Numbered from the stretch's first letter, positions 11,242-23,889 are shown. The stretch is 64,000 nucleotides of DNA from Tragulus kanchil (GCA_022376925.1 JAIOJX010000026.1:252585330-252649329), one strand, 5' to 3'. Program-made: numbers and translations. Notes: generated by a model not told the origin, from the letters alone.

Positions 11242-11578
11242 TGGGCTTCCCTGGTGGTCCAGTGGGTAAGGACACCGCCTTGCAGTGCAAGGGGCGCCGG
11301 TTCGATCCCTGGCCTGGAAAGATCCCACATGCCGCAGAGCGGCTGGACCAATCTGTCCAATTACCGAGCCAGAGCTCTGGAGCGCATGCGACCAGAGCCG
11401 GTGCTCTGCGACAGCAGATGCCACTGCGATAGCAGATGCCACCGCGATGGGAGGCCCACATGGGCTGAAGAACAAAGATGGATGAAACTAGACAAATGAA
11501 AGACCAGTGGAAGTGGCCTGCCCACCCCCCTCCCTCCCCACCCCTGCCAAAATAAATAAATGTTAAAAAAAAAAAAAT
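11242..11578 (+). mobile_element. CHR-like SINE inserted in L1
   Basis: Full-length element of the 330-bp subfamily with target-site duplication AGTGTGAT at 11234-11241 and 11579-11586. Removing it rejoins the L1 ORF2 sequence. A short internal duplication of 'agcagatgccac' (about 11414-11443) is specific to this copy. Confidence 0.93.
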
Positions 11579-12264
11579 AGTGTGATACTGGCACAAAAAC
11601 AGACATATGGATCAATGAGTAGAGAGTCCAGAAATAAACCCACACATTTACAGTCAACTAATCTAAGACAAAGGAGATGAGAATATACAATGGAGGAAAA
11701 CAGTATCTTTAGCAAGTGGTACTAGAAAAGTTAGATAGCTATAATACATGTAAATCAATGGAGTTAAAACACACCCTCATATCACAGACAAAAATCAACC
11801 CAAAATGGTTTAAAGATCTGAATATAACACAGGAGACCATAAAACTCATAGAAAAGAATATAGGAGAAACATTTTTTTATATAAACGGTAGCAATTTCTT
11901 CTTAGGCCATAAAAATAAAAGCAAAAATAAACAAATGGAACCTAACTAAACTTAGCTTTTGCACAACAAAGGAAATCCTAAACAAAACAAAAAGACATCC
12001 TTCAAACTAGGAGAAAATATTCACAAACCATGTGACCAACATGGGCTTTATTTCCAAAATATTCAATATCAAAAATAAATAAACAACACAATCAAAATAT
12101 GGACAGAAGACCTAAATAGGCACTTCTCCAAAGAAGACACACAAATGGCCAAGAGGCATATAAAAAGATGTTCAATGTCACTACTAGAGAAATGTAAATC
12201 AAAAAATTACAACAACCTATCACTTCATACTTGTCAGAATGGCAATCATCAAAAAGCCTACAAC

Positions 12265-12425
12265 TGGGCTTCCCTGGTGGTCCAGTGGGTAAAGAGTCTG
12301 CACTGCAGTGCAGGGGGCACTGGTTTGATCCCTGGCCCGGGAAGATCCCATGTGTGGCGCTGGACTGGTGTGTACGGTTGCAAGCAAGTGCTCTGGAGGC
12401 ATGTGCCCAGAGGCTGTGCTCTGCC
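12265..12425 (+). mobile_element. CHR-like SINE, 3'-truncated, inserted in L1
   Basis: Head and B box (GGTTTGATCCC) are present, but the element stops near 'gctgtgctctgc' with no C-rich body and no A tail. L1 sequence resumes at about 12426 ('cctcctaaactgtcagtggg'). Relative to typical L1 sequence, about 40 bases of the host L1 seem lost at the site. No target-site duplication was seen. Confidence 0.8.
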
Positions 12426-13242
12426 CTCCTAAACTGTCAGTGGGAACGAAAATGGTACAGTAACTGGAAAATAGTCTGAATGTTCCTTAAAAAACTAAAA
12501 ACAGAGTTACTATACAATCCAGGAACCCCACCTTCTGGGGATTACACATCCCATGTATATCCTAGGATGAAAACTCTTGGAAAAGATACATGCATCCCAA
12601 TATTCAAGAGAACTAATCGTAATAGCCAAGACATGAAAATAACCCAAATACTCATTAACAGAAGATTGATTTAAGAAGATGTATGAATATTCAATGAAAT
12701 ATTAGCTATAAAAACAATGAAATATTGCCATTTCCAGCAATGTGAATGGACTTAGAGACTACACTAAGTGAAGTAAGTCAGACAAACACAAATATTATGT
12801 AATATTACTTATATGTGGAACCTGAAAAATAGTGTTAACGAATCTATATGTAAAACAGAAATAGGTTCACACAGACAGAAAACAAACTACAGTTAACAAA
12901 GGGGTGGGGGGCAGATAAATGAGCAGTATGGGACTAACAGATACAAACTACTATACAAAAAATAGATAAACACCAAAGACTTACTGTATATCACAGGGAA
13001 CTAGGTTATCTTATGATAACGTAGAATGGAAAATAATTCATATATATACATACATACATATATATATATGTATAACTGAATCACTTTGCTGTACACCTGA
13101 AACTAACAAAATATTGTTAATCGACTATACATCAATTAAAAAGAATCTACTTCTCTTCAATTCAAAGATTTATACCTACATCGAGAAAACATTAGTCCTT
13201 CAAAATTTATTTTTTAAAATAAAAATAAAAACAAGAGAACTG

Positions 13243-13494
13243 GGGTTTCCGTGGTGGTCCAGTGGGTAGAGAGTCTGCCTTGCAGTGCAAGGGACACCAA
13301 TTCGATCCCTGGCACAGGAAGATCCCATATGCAGTGGAGCAGCTGGGCAGGTGTGTCCAATTATGAGTCAGCACTCTGGAGCGCGTGCGCCCAGAGCCTG
13401 TGCTCTGCAACGAGAGGCCACCGCGAAAGGAGGTCCACACAGGCCAAAGAATTAAGATGGATGAAAATAAATAAATGAAGGAAAAAAGAAAAAT
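13243..13494 (+). mobile_element. CHR-like SINE without C-rich body
   Basis: Head 'gggtttccgtggtggtccag', B box TTCGATCCC, and body to 'gatggatgaaaataaataaa'. Target-site duplication AAGAGAACTG at 13233-13242 and 13495-13504. It lacks the C-rich 3' segment, like the element at 1368, which suggests an older or distinct variant. Confidence 0.9.
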
Positions 13495-13826
13495 AAGAGA
13501 ACTGACCATAAAAACTCTGTTAAGAAGAACATTTTCAGTTTAAATGGAAATTAAATATTTTTTCCAATCTAAACAACTGACAATTTATATTTCACATTTC
13601 TACAAATTAAAATATTACAAAGCCAAATAATTATAGTCAATTAATAAAAACATATCATTAATACTTTGAAGAACTTATAAAATTTATAGTAAACACACTA
13701 GGATCTCAGTGCAATAACACATAAATGTCAAAGACAAATTACAAAAGTGAAACACAACAGGTTAAGACATTGAAAAATGGTCACTCTAGTTAGTCACTGA
13801 AATGCAGATTAAAGAAAGTACAGTTT

Positions 13827-13958
13827 AGGAAATTCCTCAATAGTCCACTGGTTAGGACTCCGTGCTTTCACTACCAGAGCCTGGGTTCAATCCCTGGTTG
13901 GAAAACTGAGACCTTGCAAATCATGTGATTTGGCCACAAAAATGAAATAATAAATAAG
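13827..13958 (+). mobile_element. Short CHR-2 SINE
   Basis: About 130 bp with 'ggttaggactccgtgctttc' and 'gggttcaatccctggttgga', and an A-rich tail. Target-site duplication GTACAGTTT flanks it (13818-13826 and 13959-13967). Confidence 0.9.
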
Positions 13959-14365
13959 GTACAGTTTTTGTAAAGTTAAAAATAATTAATATACCCAATC
14001 CAATGAATGTGCGGTAAATACGTAGTTATATATACTGAGATATAAACTCAGACAATCCTTGCAAAAGGCAAATTCACAATACACATAATTGAGAGCCTTA
14101 AAATATTCCGAGCCCTTGATTCAACAATTGTATTTCTGAGAACTTAGAATTGAAAATAATTCATATATATACATACATACATATATATATATGTATAACT
14201 GAATCACTTTGCTGTACACCTGAAACTAACAAAATATTGTTAATCGACTATACATCAATTAAAAAGAATCTACTTCTCTTCAATTCAAAGATTTATACCT
14301 ACATCGAGAAAACATTAGTCCTTCAAAATTTATTTTTTAAAATAAAAATAAAAACAAGAGAACTG

Positions 14366-14617
14366 GGGTTTCCGTGGTGGTCCAGTGGGTAGAGAGTCTG
14401 CCTTGCAGTGCAAGGGACACCAATTCGATCCCTGGCACAGGAAGATCCCATATGCAGTGGAGCAGCTGGGCAGGTGTGTCCAATTATGAGTCAGCACTCT
14501 GGAGCGCGTGCGCCCAGAGCCTGTGCTCTGCAACGAGAGGCCACCGCGAAAGGAGGTCCACACAGGCCAAAGAATTAAGATGGATGAAAATAAATAAATG
14601 AAGGAAAAAAGAAAAAT
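14366..14617 (+). mobile_element. CHR-like SINE, duplicate copy
   Basis: Second copy of the SINE at 13243-13494 within D2, identical as far as I can read, with the same target-site duplications. Confidence 0.9.
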
Positions 14618-14949
14618 AAGAGAACTGACCATAAAAACTCTGTTAAGAAGAACATTTTCAGTTTAAATGGAAATTAAATATTTTTTCCAATCTAAACAAC
14701 TGACAATTTATATTTCACATTTCTACAAATTAAAATATTACAAAGCCAAATAATTATAGTCAATTAATAAAAACATATCATTAATACTTTGAAGAACTTA
14801 TAAAATTTATAGTAAACACACTAGGATCTCAGTGCAATAACACATAAATGTCAAAGACAAATTACAAAAGTGAAACACAACAGGTTAAGACATTGAAAAA
14901 TGGTCACTCTAGTTAGTCACTGAAATGCAGATTAAAGAAAGTACAGTTT

Positions 14950-15081
14950 AGGAAATTCCTCAATAGTCCACTGGTTAGGACTCCGTGCTTTCACTACCAG
15001 AGCCTGGGTTCAATCCCTGGTTGGAAAACTGAGACCTTGCAAATCATGTGATTTGGCCACAAAAATGAAATAATAAATAAG
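14950..15081 (+). mobile_element. Short CHR-2 SINE, duplicate copy
   Basis: Second copy of the element at 13827-13958. Its last about 40 bases are present a third time at 16224-16262, as the start of the second copy of D3. Confidence 0.9.
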
Positions 15082-17406
15082 GTACAGTTTTTTTGTAAAA
15101 GTTAAAAATAATTAATATACCCAATCCAATGAATGTGCGGTAAATACGTAAAGTTATATATACTGAGATATAAACTCAGACAATCCTTGCAAAAGGCAAA
15201 TTCACAATACACATAATTGAGAGCCTTAAAATATTCCGAGCCCTTGATTCAACAATTGTATTTCTGAGAACTTACGCTATGAAATAATGTCAAATAACAA
15301 CAAATAAAAGCATTATGAACAAAAGCATTCACTGAAGCATTATATATAAAGACTGGGAGGAACGGCTCTATATGCACAACCATGTGTCCCACCATTAGCT
15401 TTCAACTGGGGCATAAGAGAAGAATGGATTATCTTGTGGAGAGGTAGAAGGTTGGGAAGATTTCACAATAGCAACTGTTCAGAAGAATGTAAGAACATAC
15501 GCAGATTCTTTGGGGTGGGGGGGTACATATGTATACCTATGGCAGATTCAAGTTGATGTGCAGCACTAACAGCAACACTCTTAAAAAAAAAGATGATTCT
15601 ATAAAGCAAAAAGAAAAAATAATAACTGCCTACAGGGAACACCATATGCAAAAGCATGGAGTCATGAAAGTCTCTATTCAGGGATCTATAACATATGGTA
15701 TGTCTCTAATATGTCTAGAGCATGTTGCCCTCTACCTCTCAGTGGTTTTCAGAAAGTCATGTTTGGCAGTGGCATAAACACATACATGGCTATAAAAATA
15801 AATAAAAAGAAAAAATATTAGCCTAACTGGATTTGATTATTCATCTATATAGTGTGTGATATATCAGGAAGAAAGTTGCTGTTTACTTGCTAAGTTGTGT
15901 CCGATTCTTTTCATCTGTATCTAATGTCATTTATCAGGAGGGAAGTTAGAGGGGTTTTAAAACCCAGATGAGCGTTTATCTTAAGCTAGACTCATAATAA
16001 GACTGATGTATTAGAAACAATATTTAACTGTTAAGTGGTAAGCCACAGCCAATCTCTCTAGTTTTCACTTTCATCATCTGAAAAGAAGAAAATAAGCGTT
16101 CAACTATAGTAAATTATTATGGTCATACGAAATAAATTTAAATGCAAGGTAATATCATCTCCTACCTCCCCCAACTAGCTCAACTCTATTCCTTTAAATT
16201 ATGTACCTCATATCCTTCTGTCCAAATCATGTGATTTGGCCACAAAATGAAATAATAAATAAGGTACAGTTTTTGTAAAGTTAAAAATAATTAATATACC
16301 CAATCCAATGAATGTGCGGTAAATACGAAAAGTTATATATACTGAGATATAAACTCAGACAATCCTTGCAAAAGGCAAATTCACAATACACATAATTGAG
16401 AGCCTTAAAATATTCCGAGCCCTTGATTCAACAATTGTATTTCTGAGAACTTACGCTATGAAATAATGTCAAATAACAACAAATAAAAGCATTATGAACA
16501 AAAGCATTCACTGAAGCATTATATATAAAGACTGGGAGGAACGGCTCTATATGCACAACCATGTGTCCCACCATTAGCTTTCAACTGGGGCATAAGAGAA
16601 GAATGGATTATCTTGTGGAGAGGTAGAAGGTTGGGAAGATTTCACAATAGCAACTGTTCAGAAGAATGTAAGAACATACGCAGATTCTTTGGGGTGGGGG
16701 GGTACATATGTATACCTATGGCAGATTCAAGTTGATGTGCAGCACTAACAGCAACACTCTTAAAAAAAAAGATGATTCTATAAAGCAAAAAGAAAAAATA
16801 ATAACTGCCTACAGGGAACACCATATGCAAAAGCATGGAGTCATGAAAGTCTCTATTCAGGGATCTATAACATATGGTATGTCTCTAATATGTCTAGAGC
16901 ATGTTGCCCTCTACCTCTCAGTGGTTTTCAGAAAGTCATGTTTGGCAGTGGCATAAACACATACATGGCTATAAAAATAAATAAAAAGAAAAATATTAGC
17001 CTAACTGGATTTGATTATTCATCTATATAGTGTGTGATATATCAGGAAGAAAGTTGCTGTTTACTTGCTAAGTTGTGTCCGATTCTTTTCATCTGTATCT
17101 AATGTCATTTATCAGGAGGGAAGTTAGAGGGGTTTTAAAACCCAGATGAGCGTTTATCTTAAGCTAGACTCATAATAAGACTGATGTATTAGAAACAATA
17201 TTTAACTGTTAAGTGGTAAGCCACAGCCAATCTCTCTAGTTTTCACTTTCATCATCTGAAAAGAAGAAAATAAGCGTTCAACTATAGTAAATTATTATGG
17301 TCATACGAAATAAATTTAAATGCAAGGTAATATCATCTCCTACCTCCCCCAACTAGCTCAACTCTATTCCTTTAAATTATGTACCTCATATTAATCCTTC
17401 TGTCCA
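15041..17406 (+). repeat. Near-perfect tandem duplication D3 (offset about 1180)
   Basis: Bases 15041-16223 recur at 16224-17406. The start lies inside the second copy of D2, so about 235 bases occur three times (near 13918, 15041 and 16224). The content is AT-rich, unassigned DNA plus a tiny Bov-type SINE scrap near 15885-15925 ('gctaagttgtgtccgattct'). The copies differ by 'tacgtaaagtta' versus 'tacgaaaagtta' and small A-run changes. Confidence 0.92.
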
Positions 17407-17741
17407 TTCACATTGCTATTAGTCTAGCCATTACCACCTAACATTGGAGTTTCTGTAATAAATTACCAATCTTTCTTCTAATAGCCTCTTCTTTCAATAC
17501 ATGTAACAGATTTGTTCCAAATCTATCTTTCTAAAACAACTTTCTAACAGTATCACACTTCTGCTTGAAAATCTATTAGCTAACCCAATCCCTTTTTCTT
17601 ACTTTATCTCACATTATTTTCAAACAAATTTTAATTTGTAGGTTTTCCTCCTCCTTCTCCTTTCTTTGTTCAGGTTGCTATTCTAAGCTAAAATATCTAC
17701 TACTTCCTTCAAAGCCCAATTGAAGTTTCACTGTCTCCTTG
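17407..17741. other. Unassigned AT-rich DNA
   Basis: Single-copy stretch between duplications D3 and D4. No gene or repeat recognised. Confidence 0.5.
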
Positions 17742-17959
17742 AACTGTTTTAATTCCAAAGAAACTTTTTTAACATCTTGGTGTCAGGAATACTTAGGCAT
17801 ATAAACTATCTCAAATTATGCAACTTTCATATACAGTAGAAATTCATCTTATTGGTGTTTGGGGGTAATGTAGGTTCTCTTCAGTATGTTGTATTAAAAC
17901 ATAATAAAAATATCATCATAAATCAACTATACTCCAATATTACTAACACTCCAATATTA

Positions 17960-17982
17960 CTATATATATATATGTATATGTA

Positions 17983-18014
<32 letters not shown>

Positions 18015-18015
18015 C
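17960..18015. repeat. (TA)n(TG)n(TA)n compound microsatellite
   Basis: A TA run changes to TATG, then TG, then back to TA. The tract is nearly self-complementary at its ends and could fold. An identical copy lies at 19131-19186 in D4, with no length change visible, which is unusual for independent evolution of such a tract. Confidence 0.9.
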
Positions 18016-18684
18016 ATGGGCCACACTGGAGACAGGATATATTGTTCCTCCTAAGTGTAACACAGCCAGTTTTATCGCCAACATTATAATAGCTGTCATT
18101 TATGTGGTTCAGTTCCAGATACTAGCTAGCCTACATTCAGAAGCTATGATATAGAAAAAGCATCTATATTAAGGCATAAAAATCACATTTAGTTTAAGAT
18201 GCCACACTGTGAAAGTTATTCAGGAATAGAGAGCATGTTACATGTATCCCACCTGCAGCATAAGTTCACGGAGTCAATGATGACTATTGAAATTGTTTTC
18301 CCTTTCCTACCCCAATTTTTTTCCTGACATAAATAATTTCTAATAAAAAAAATCACAAAATATGTATATCCTTTCTAAATACAACTTTTCCTTGAGCATA
18401 CTAAGGACCATGCATTTTACTTCTGGTCACCTGGAATTATTTCTAGTTATTAAAAAATAGAGGCTGACCAGATTTTTCTTCTCAATTTAAGACCAATTTG
18501 TTTAACCAATTTATTTAACTAATCACTGCTTCCTAACACAGAACTATTATCACATTACAAGAGTACTAAACATGAGAAACTAATAAGTGATTGTTTCTGT
18601 GGGGACAGGAATATTTTTTTGGTCACTTGTGAAGTGCCAAGATTACAAATACAGAGACAAATATTCATTTTTTGCTCAGATAGT

Positions 18685-18712
18685 TGCACTTGTACAATTG
18701 CACTTGTACAAT
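18685..18712. repeat. 14-bp unit repeated twice (TGCACTTGTACAAT)
   Basis: Two direct copies of a 14-bp unit, also present at 19856-19883 in the second copy of D4. Minor local repeat; no function assigned. Confidence 0.7.
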
Positions 18713-19153
18713 TTAGCTGTATCTCTAAACTTCAGCTTAAGCATATCAAGCAATCCCTAAGAATAAAATATTTGCAGTAAATTGCAAAAAATGACCTACT
18801 CTGCAAAAGGTTATTTCACATTAAAAAGAAAAAGGTCAAATTCAAGGTACTATGTCATAGAACAATTTACTCAAAACAAAAACAGGTCAATTCTGGTCCC
18901 ATTCTTAACCCTAACTGTTTTAATTCCAAAGAAACTTTTTTAACATCTTGGTGTCAGGAATACTTAGGCATATAAACTATCTCAAATTATGCAACTTTCA
19001 TATACAGTAGAAATTCATCTTATTGGTGTTTGGGGGTAATGTAGGTTCTCTTCAGTATGTTGTATTAAAACATAATAAAAATATCATCATAAATCAACTA
19101 TACTCCAATATTACTAACACTCCAATATTACTATATATATATATGTATATGTA

Positions 19154-19185
<32 letters not shown>

Positions 19186-20557
19186 CATGGGCCACACTGG
19201 AGACAGGATATATTGTTCCTCCTAAGTGTAACACAGCCAGTTTTATCGCCAACATTATAATAGCTGTCATTTATGTGGTTCAGTTCCAGATACTAGCTAG
19301 CCTACATTCAGAAGCTATGATATAGAAAAAGCATCTATATTAAGGCATAAAAATCACATTTAGTTTAAGATGCCACACTGTGAAAGTTATTCAGGAATAG
19401 AGAGCATGTTACATGTATCCCACCTGCAGCATAAGTTCACGGAGTCAATGATGACTATTGAAATTGTTTTCCCTTTCCTACCCCCAATTTTTTTCCTGAC
19501 ATAAATAATTTCTAATAAAAAAAATCACAAAATATGTATATCCTTTCTAAATACAACTTTTCCTTGAGCATACTAAGGACCATGCATTTTACTTCTGGTC
19601 ACCTGGAATTATTTCTAGTTATTAAAAAATAGAGGCTGACCAGATTTTTCTTCTCAATTTAAGACCAATTTGTTTAACCAATTTATTTAACTAATCACTG
19701 CTTCCTAACACAGAACTATTATCACATTACAAGAGTACTAAACATGAGAAACTAATAAGTGATTGTTTCTGTGGGGACAGGAATATTTTTTTGGTCACTT
19801 GTGAAGTGCCAAGATTACAAATACAGAGACAAATATTCATTTTTTGCTCAGATAGTTGCACTTGTACAATTGCACTTGTACAATTTAGCTGTATCTCTAA
19901 ACTTCAGCTTAAGCATATCAAGCAATCCCTAAGAATAAAATATTTGCAGTAAATTGCAAAAAATGACCTACTCTGCAAAAGGTTATTTCACATTAAAAAG
20001 AAAAAGGTCAAATTCAAGGTACTATGTCATAGAACAATTTACTCAAAACAAAAACAGGTCAATTCTGGTCCCATTCTTAACCCTAACTCTATTCTTCCTC
20101 CCCTTAGCATGCCTTGTTCCTATCCTTCCATTTCACACATAGTACAAAAGTATTTGCATATTCTTTAAACCACTTCTTCTCTTTTATGAGTTTTAGCAAG
20201 TACATTTCTTTCTGGAGAGGGAAGGAGAAAGAGCTTTTATCTAACTGGCCAAAGTATTCTTCTGTTTACATGGCCCTTCCCTAACTCTTCAACTTCCTAC
20301 TTCAAATCCCCAAGGTATGATTATAGACAAGAGTTATTTTCTCAACAAGCTGCTAAAAATATCAATAATAATGTACAGGAATTTAATGCTAAGATACTTA
20401 GCCCAGAATGAAAAAAATTCTTGATACTTTTCAAGAGGACTGAATAACATAAAATGCTACACTCCTCTGGGCCTCACCTAAAAACCTTCTTTAAAACTCT
20501 GCTCTTTCTGTTGTTATTGCCTATTCCCAACAGCATTTCCTTTAGCTCTGCAGTACT

Positions 20558-20683
20558 TTTTTGTTTTTTTTTTCTGGGCCACAGGGCTGCATAATGGATC
20601 TTAGTTCCCTGACCAGGGATTGAATCTGCACCCCCAGCAGTGGACATGGAGAGTCCTAATCACTAGACTGCCAGGGAAGTCCC
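20558..20683 (-). mobile_element. Short CHR-2 SINE, minus orientation
   Basis: Reverse complement of 'gggacttccctggcagtcta' with the short CHR-2 body. Target-site duplication CTGCAGTACT at 20548-20557 and 20684-20693. It is the last clear SINE on the left side of the SINE-poor interval. Duplicate at 21696-21821. Confidence 0.92.
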
Positions 20684-21695
20684 CTGCAGTACTCTTCTAA
20701 AATAGATTTGACTCAACAGTCTCTGTTACTTTGTCTTATTATACTAACAACCCATAAAAGGAGAACTGCATTATCCTGTGACTTACAGGCTTTTTTCTAA
20801 CATTTTCAGATGCTCAGGATAGGCTTTGCTCCTTCCTAAATCACTGTAATGTTTTTTGTTAACAATTACCCTTTTCCCAAGGAAGTCCAAAGGTTAATTT
20901 CAACAACCATGTCATACAGGAATCCAGAAAACCTGACAAATATGGCTTCTCTCTAAACTCAGATACTAGATAGCCTTTTTTATTTCCACTCATTTCTGCA
21001 TTCGATTTACTCAAAACTCACCATCATCATGATGAGAAATGATTACATAAAAATTTTAAAGTTTTTTAAACATATTCTCTTCAAGAAAAAGTCCATCACA
21101 ATATTGTAAATAAGGAAAGTGAAAGAAATGTCATTATGCTAGTACAGCAACAATGAAGTTAGGAAAAATCTAACCATGAAAACTAAGATAGCTTTTTCAA
21201 TTCTGGTCCCATTCTTAACCCTAACTCTATTCTTCCTCCCCTTAGCATGCCTTGTTCCTATCCTTCCATTTCACACATAGTACAAAAGTATTTGCATATT
21301 CTTTAAACCACTTCTTCTCTTTTATGAGTTTTAGCAAGTACATTTCTTTCTGGAGAGGGAAGGAGAAAGAGCTTTTATCTAACTGGCCAAAGTATTCTTC
21401 TGTTTACATGGCCCTTCCCTAACTCTTCAACTTCCTACTTCAAATCCCCAAGGTATGATTATAGACAAGAGTTATTTTCTCAACAAGCTGCTAAAAATAT
21501 CAATAATAATGTACAGGAATTTAATGCTAAGATACTTAGCCCAGAATGAAAAAAATTCTTGATACTTTTCAAGAGGACTGAATAACATAAAATGCTACAC
21601 TCCTCTGGGCCTCACCTAAAAACCTTCTTTAAAACTCTGCTCTTTCTGTTGTTATTGCCTATTCCCAACAGCATTTCCTTTAGCTCTGCAGTACT

Positions 21696-21821
21696 TTTTT
21701 GTTTTTTTTTTCTGGGCCACAGGGCTGCATAATGGATCTTAGTTCCCTGACCAGGGATTGAATCTGCACCCCCAGCAGTGGACATGGAGAGTCCTAATCA
21801 CTAGACTGCCAGGGAAGTCCC
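21696..21821 (-). mobile_element. Short CHR-2 SINE, duplicate copy
   Basis: Second copy of the element at 20558-20683, within D5. Confidence 0.9.
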
Positions 21822-22327
21822 CTGCAGTACTCTTCTAAAATAGATTTGACTCAACAGTCTCTGTTACTTTGTCTTATTATACTAACAACCCATAAAAGGA
21901 GAACTGCATTATCCTGTGACTTACAGGCTTTTTTCTAACATTTTCAGATGCTCAGGATAGGCTTTGCTCCTTCCTAAATCACTGTAATGTTTTTTGTTAA
22001 CAATTACCCTTTTCCCAAGGAAGTCCAAAGGTTAATTTCAACAACCATGTCATACAGGAATCCAGAAAACCTGACAAATATGGCTTCTCTCTAAACTCAG
22101 ATACTAGATAGCCTTTTTTATTTCCACTCATTTCTGCATTCGATTTACTCAAAACTCACCATCATCATGATGAGAAATGATTACATAAAAATTTTAAAGT
22201 TTTTTAAACATATTCTCTTCAAGAAAAAGTCCATCACAATATTGTAAATAAGGAAAGTGAAAGAAATGTCATTATGCTAGTACAGCAACAATGAAGTTAG
22301 GAAAAATCTAACCATGAAAAACTAAGA

Positions 22328-23889
22328 CTTTCTTGTACATTTACGTTTGGATTTTCACAATCTTTTTTTTTTTTTTTTAATGGAATCCTCTGTAGAATTT
22401 TGTATTGTAAGTGAAACTCAGTACTGATGTAATTTAAAGTAAGGGCCTATACATTTCGTTGCTTTTTGTCCTTATGGATATTCCCATCACTGACCTTGCA
22501 GCCAGTCGGTCTGGCTGTCTTCATTTAGCCAAAAGAACTAAAAGAAGCGAAAGTGTTTTCTGAGTCAGAGGCATCAAACCCCCTTGGAAGGCTAGTTCCT
22601 CACCATCAACTCTAAAAAAGAGAAATGGCAGTGATGTCCCCTCTTTGCTCAATGTTCTTCGTTTCCGTCATGCATTAGGTTTCAAGAAAAAACATTTATC
22701 ATAGCACAGGAAAAGAATGAGGGAGAAGAAAGTGGTTCTGGTTAATCTTACATTAAACACAGTATTTCAGTAACTGACCAGAAAGGACAGTTTTGTCAGT
22801 TATAACCTTGCTTCCACAAACAATTCTATCACTGAAATGGATGATTTGAAACTGATTAACCCACCCACCCCAGAGAAAGTCAAGCAGTCAATTTGGAAAG
22901 CAATGGCGGAAAAGGAGGATCCCATAATATTTCTTTTCTTTCTAGGGTGACCCCAAAATTATCGTACAGTTATTCTAGATGCCCAACAGACCTAGCTTTA
23001 ATTAACTTGTTCTAGTGAGGGGTGGGGGGTGGGGGAGTGGTTATGCTGTCCTATTTTAGTTGGATTCTTTCTTCCAGATCTCTGAATATTCAGTTTGCTT
23101 ATCTTCTTGATCTGATTAAAAGCTGTCTAAACCAAATAACCTTTTCTAATGATTCCAAATAAAAGTCGTATCTCTCCTACTCTGAGCTTTCACACGCTTT
23201 ATTCCATGGCCCACCAAGAGCATGCCTGAAGATAGCATACAGTACAAATCTGATGAATGAAGGCAGCTGCCCTCCTTTTCCCTTATTGTTAGTACTAGAA
23301 GAATAAACATGCATCAAGTACCTGTGATTCTCCTGGTACTGAGTCAATTCAGTTTTCAAGTAATGTCTAAATTTTCTGTTTTGCTGGGTTTCTAATATTT
23401 TCAAAAATGAATCCATTACCTCACCTTTCTTTTTATCTAAATATAATGATTATTATATAGTGAGAATCAGAAAAGGTAGGCAAATAAAATCTTAAACTTT
23501 CATTTTGGTGAAAATCTAAGGACTTCTCTCTATCTGATCTAGCAAGAAGTGGGAAAGGAAGGGAAACTAGACTTATGTGAAAGTTACTTCCTTTTTCATT
23601 TCCTCAGCTTAGTCTGTGTTAAGCTGCTACAAAGCAGGCAAACAGCTGAAAGGCCAATAGTCAAAAGGCAGAGAACAAACGGGGCATAGAATAACTCACA
23701 AAATGATCAAATATAACCTCAAATAATGGCAAATTAACTACATAAAGTTATTAACCTACAGAATGCAAAACTGAAACACTAAACATTGTCCTTTAATAAC
23801 CTTTGAATTTATTATTTTGAAAAAACTACAGCCTACCATCAGATAGATTAAATTTGGCCATATATTCTGTTATATTACCAACATATCCA
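22328..23889. other. Single-copy DNA without SINEs, function unknown
   Basis: Contains a T run at about 22362-22378, a G-rich tract near 23017-23038, and moderately GC-balanced sequence around 22480-22700. None of it resembles a transposable element. Open frames are short (for example 23177-23416 on the minus strand, 79 residues) with no motif. It could be intron, UTR or conserved non-coding DNA; cross-species alignment would tell. Confidence 0.4.

Larger units (their letters stand above)
11105..13145 (+). mobile_element. L1 LINE, 5'-truncated (ORF2 3' part and 3' UTR), broken
   Basis: The sequence follows the end of L1 ORF2 in order, including 'ctacagtaatcaaaacagtg', 'actggcacaaaaacagacat' and 'agtgaagtaagtcagacaaa', then the 3' UTR ('gctgtacacctgaaactaac'). 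A 77-residue open frame (11716-11949) is a decayed relic of the ORF2 C-terminal region. It is broken by stop codons and frameshifts and by two SINE insertions (11242 and 12265). Its last about 115 bases fall in duplication D2. Confidence 0.85.
13030..15274 (+). repeat. Near-perfect tandem duplication D2 (offset about 1123)
   Basis: Bases 13030-14144 recur at about 14153-15274. Both carry the end of the L1 3' UTR, a CHR-like SINE and a short CHR-2 SINE with the same target-site duplications. The seam 'cttagaattgaaaat' blends the unit's end ('cttacgctatgaaat') with its start ('cgtagaatggaaaat'). Small indels such as 'tacgtagtta' versus 'tacgtaaagtta' separate the copies. Confidence 0.92.
17742..20086 (+). 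repeat. Near-perfect tandem duplication D4 (offset 1171)
   Basis: Bases 17742-18912 recur at 18913-20086. The join is clean: 'aaccctaactgttttaattc' runs straight from the unit's end to its start, with the same 'ctaact' string present at both unit ends. The second copy has one extra C in a C run near 19484. Contents include a TA/TG microsatellite and no SINE. Confidence 0.92.
20059..22327 (+). repeat. Near-perfect tandem duplication D5 (offset 1138)
   Basis: Bases 20059-21196 recur at 21197-22327. The start overlaps the last about 28 bases of D4. The seam 'ctaagatagctttttcaatt' joins the unit's end to its start. Both copies carry the same minus-strand CHR-2 SINE with the same target-site duplication. 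Confidence 0.92.

Noticed and set aside
11716..11949. 77-residue frame as a gene
   Set aside because: It corresponds to the decayed C-terminal region of L1 ORF2, flanked by other L1 sequence and broken by stops and SINEs.
13030..15274. Direct repeats as a possible CRISPR or satellite array
   Set aside because: Units are over 1 kb, occur only twice in a row and contain SINEs. There are no short regular repeats with spacers and no satellite periodicity.
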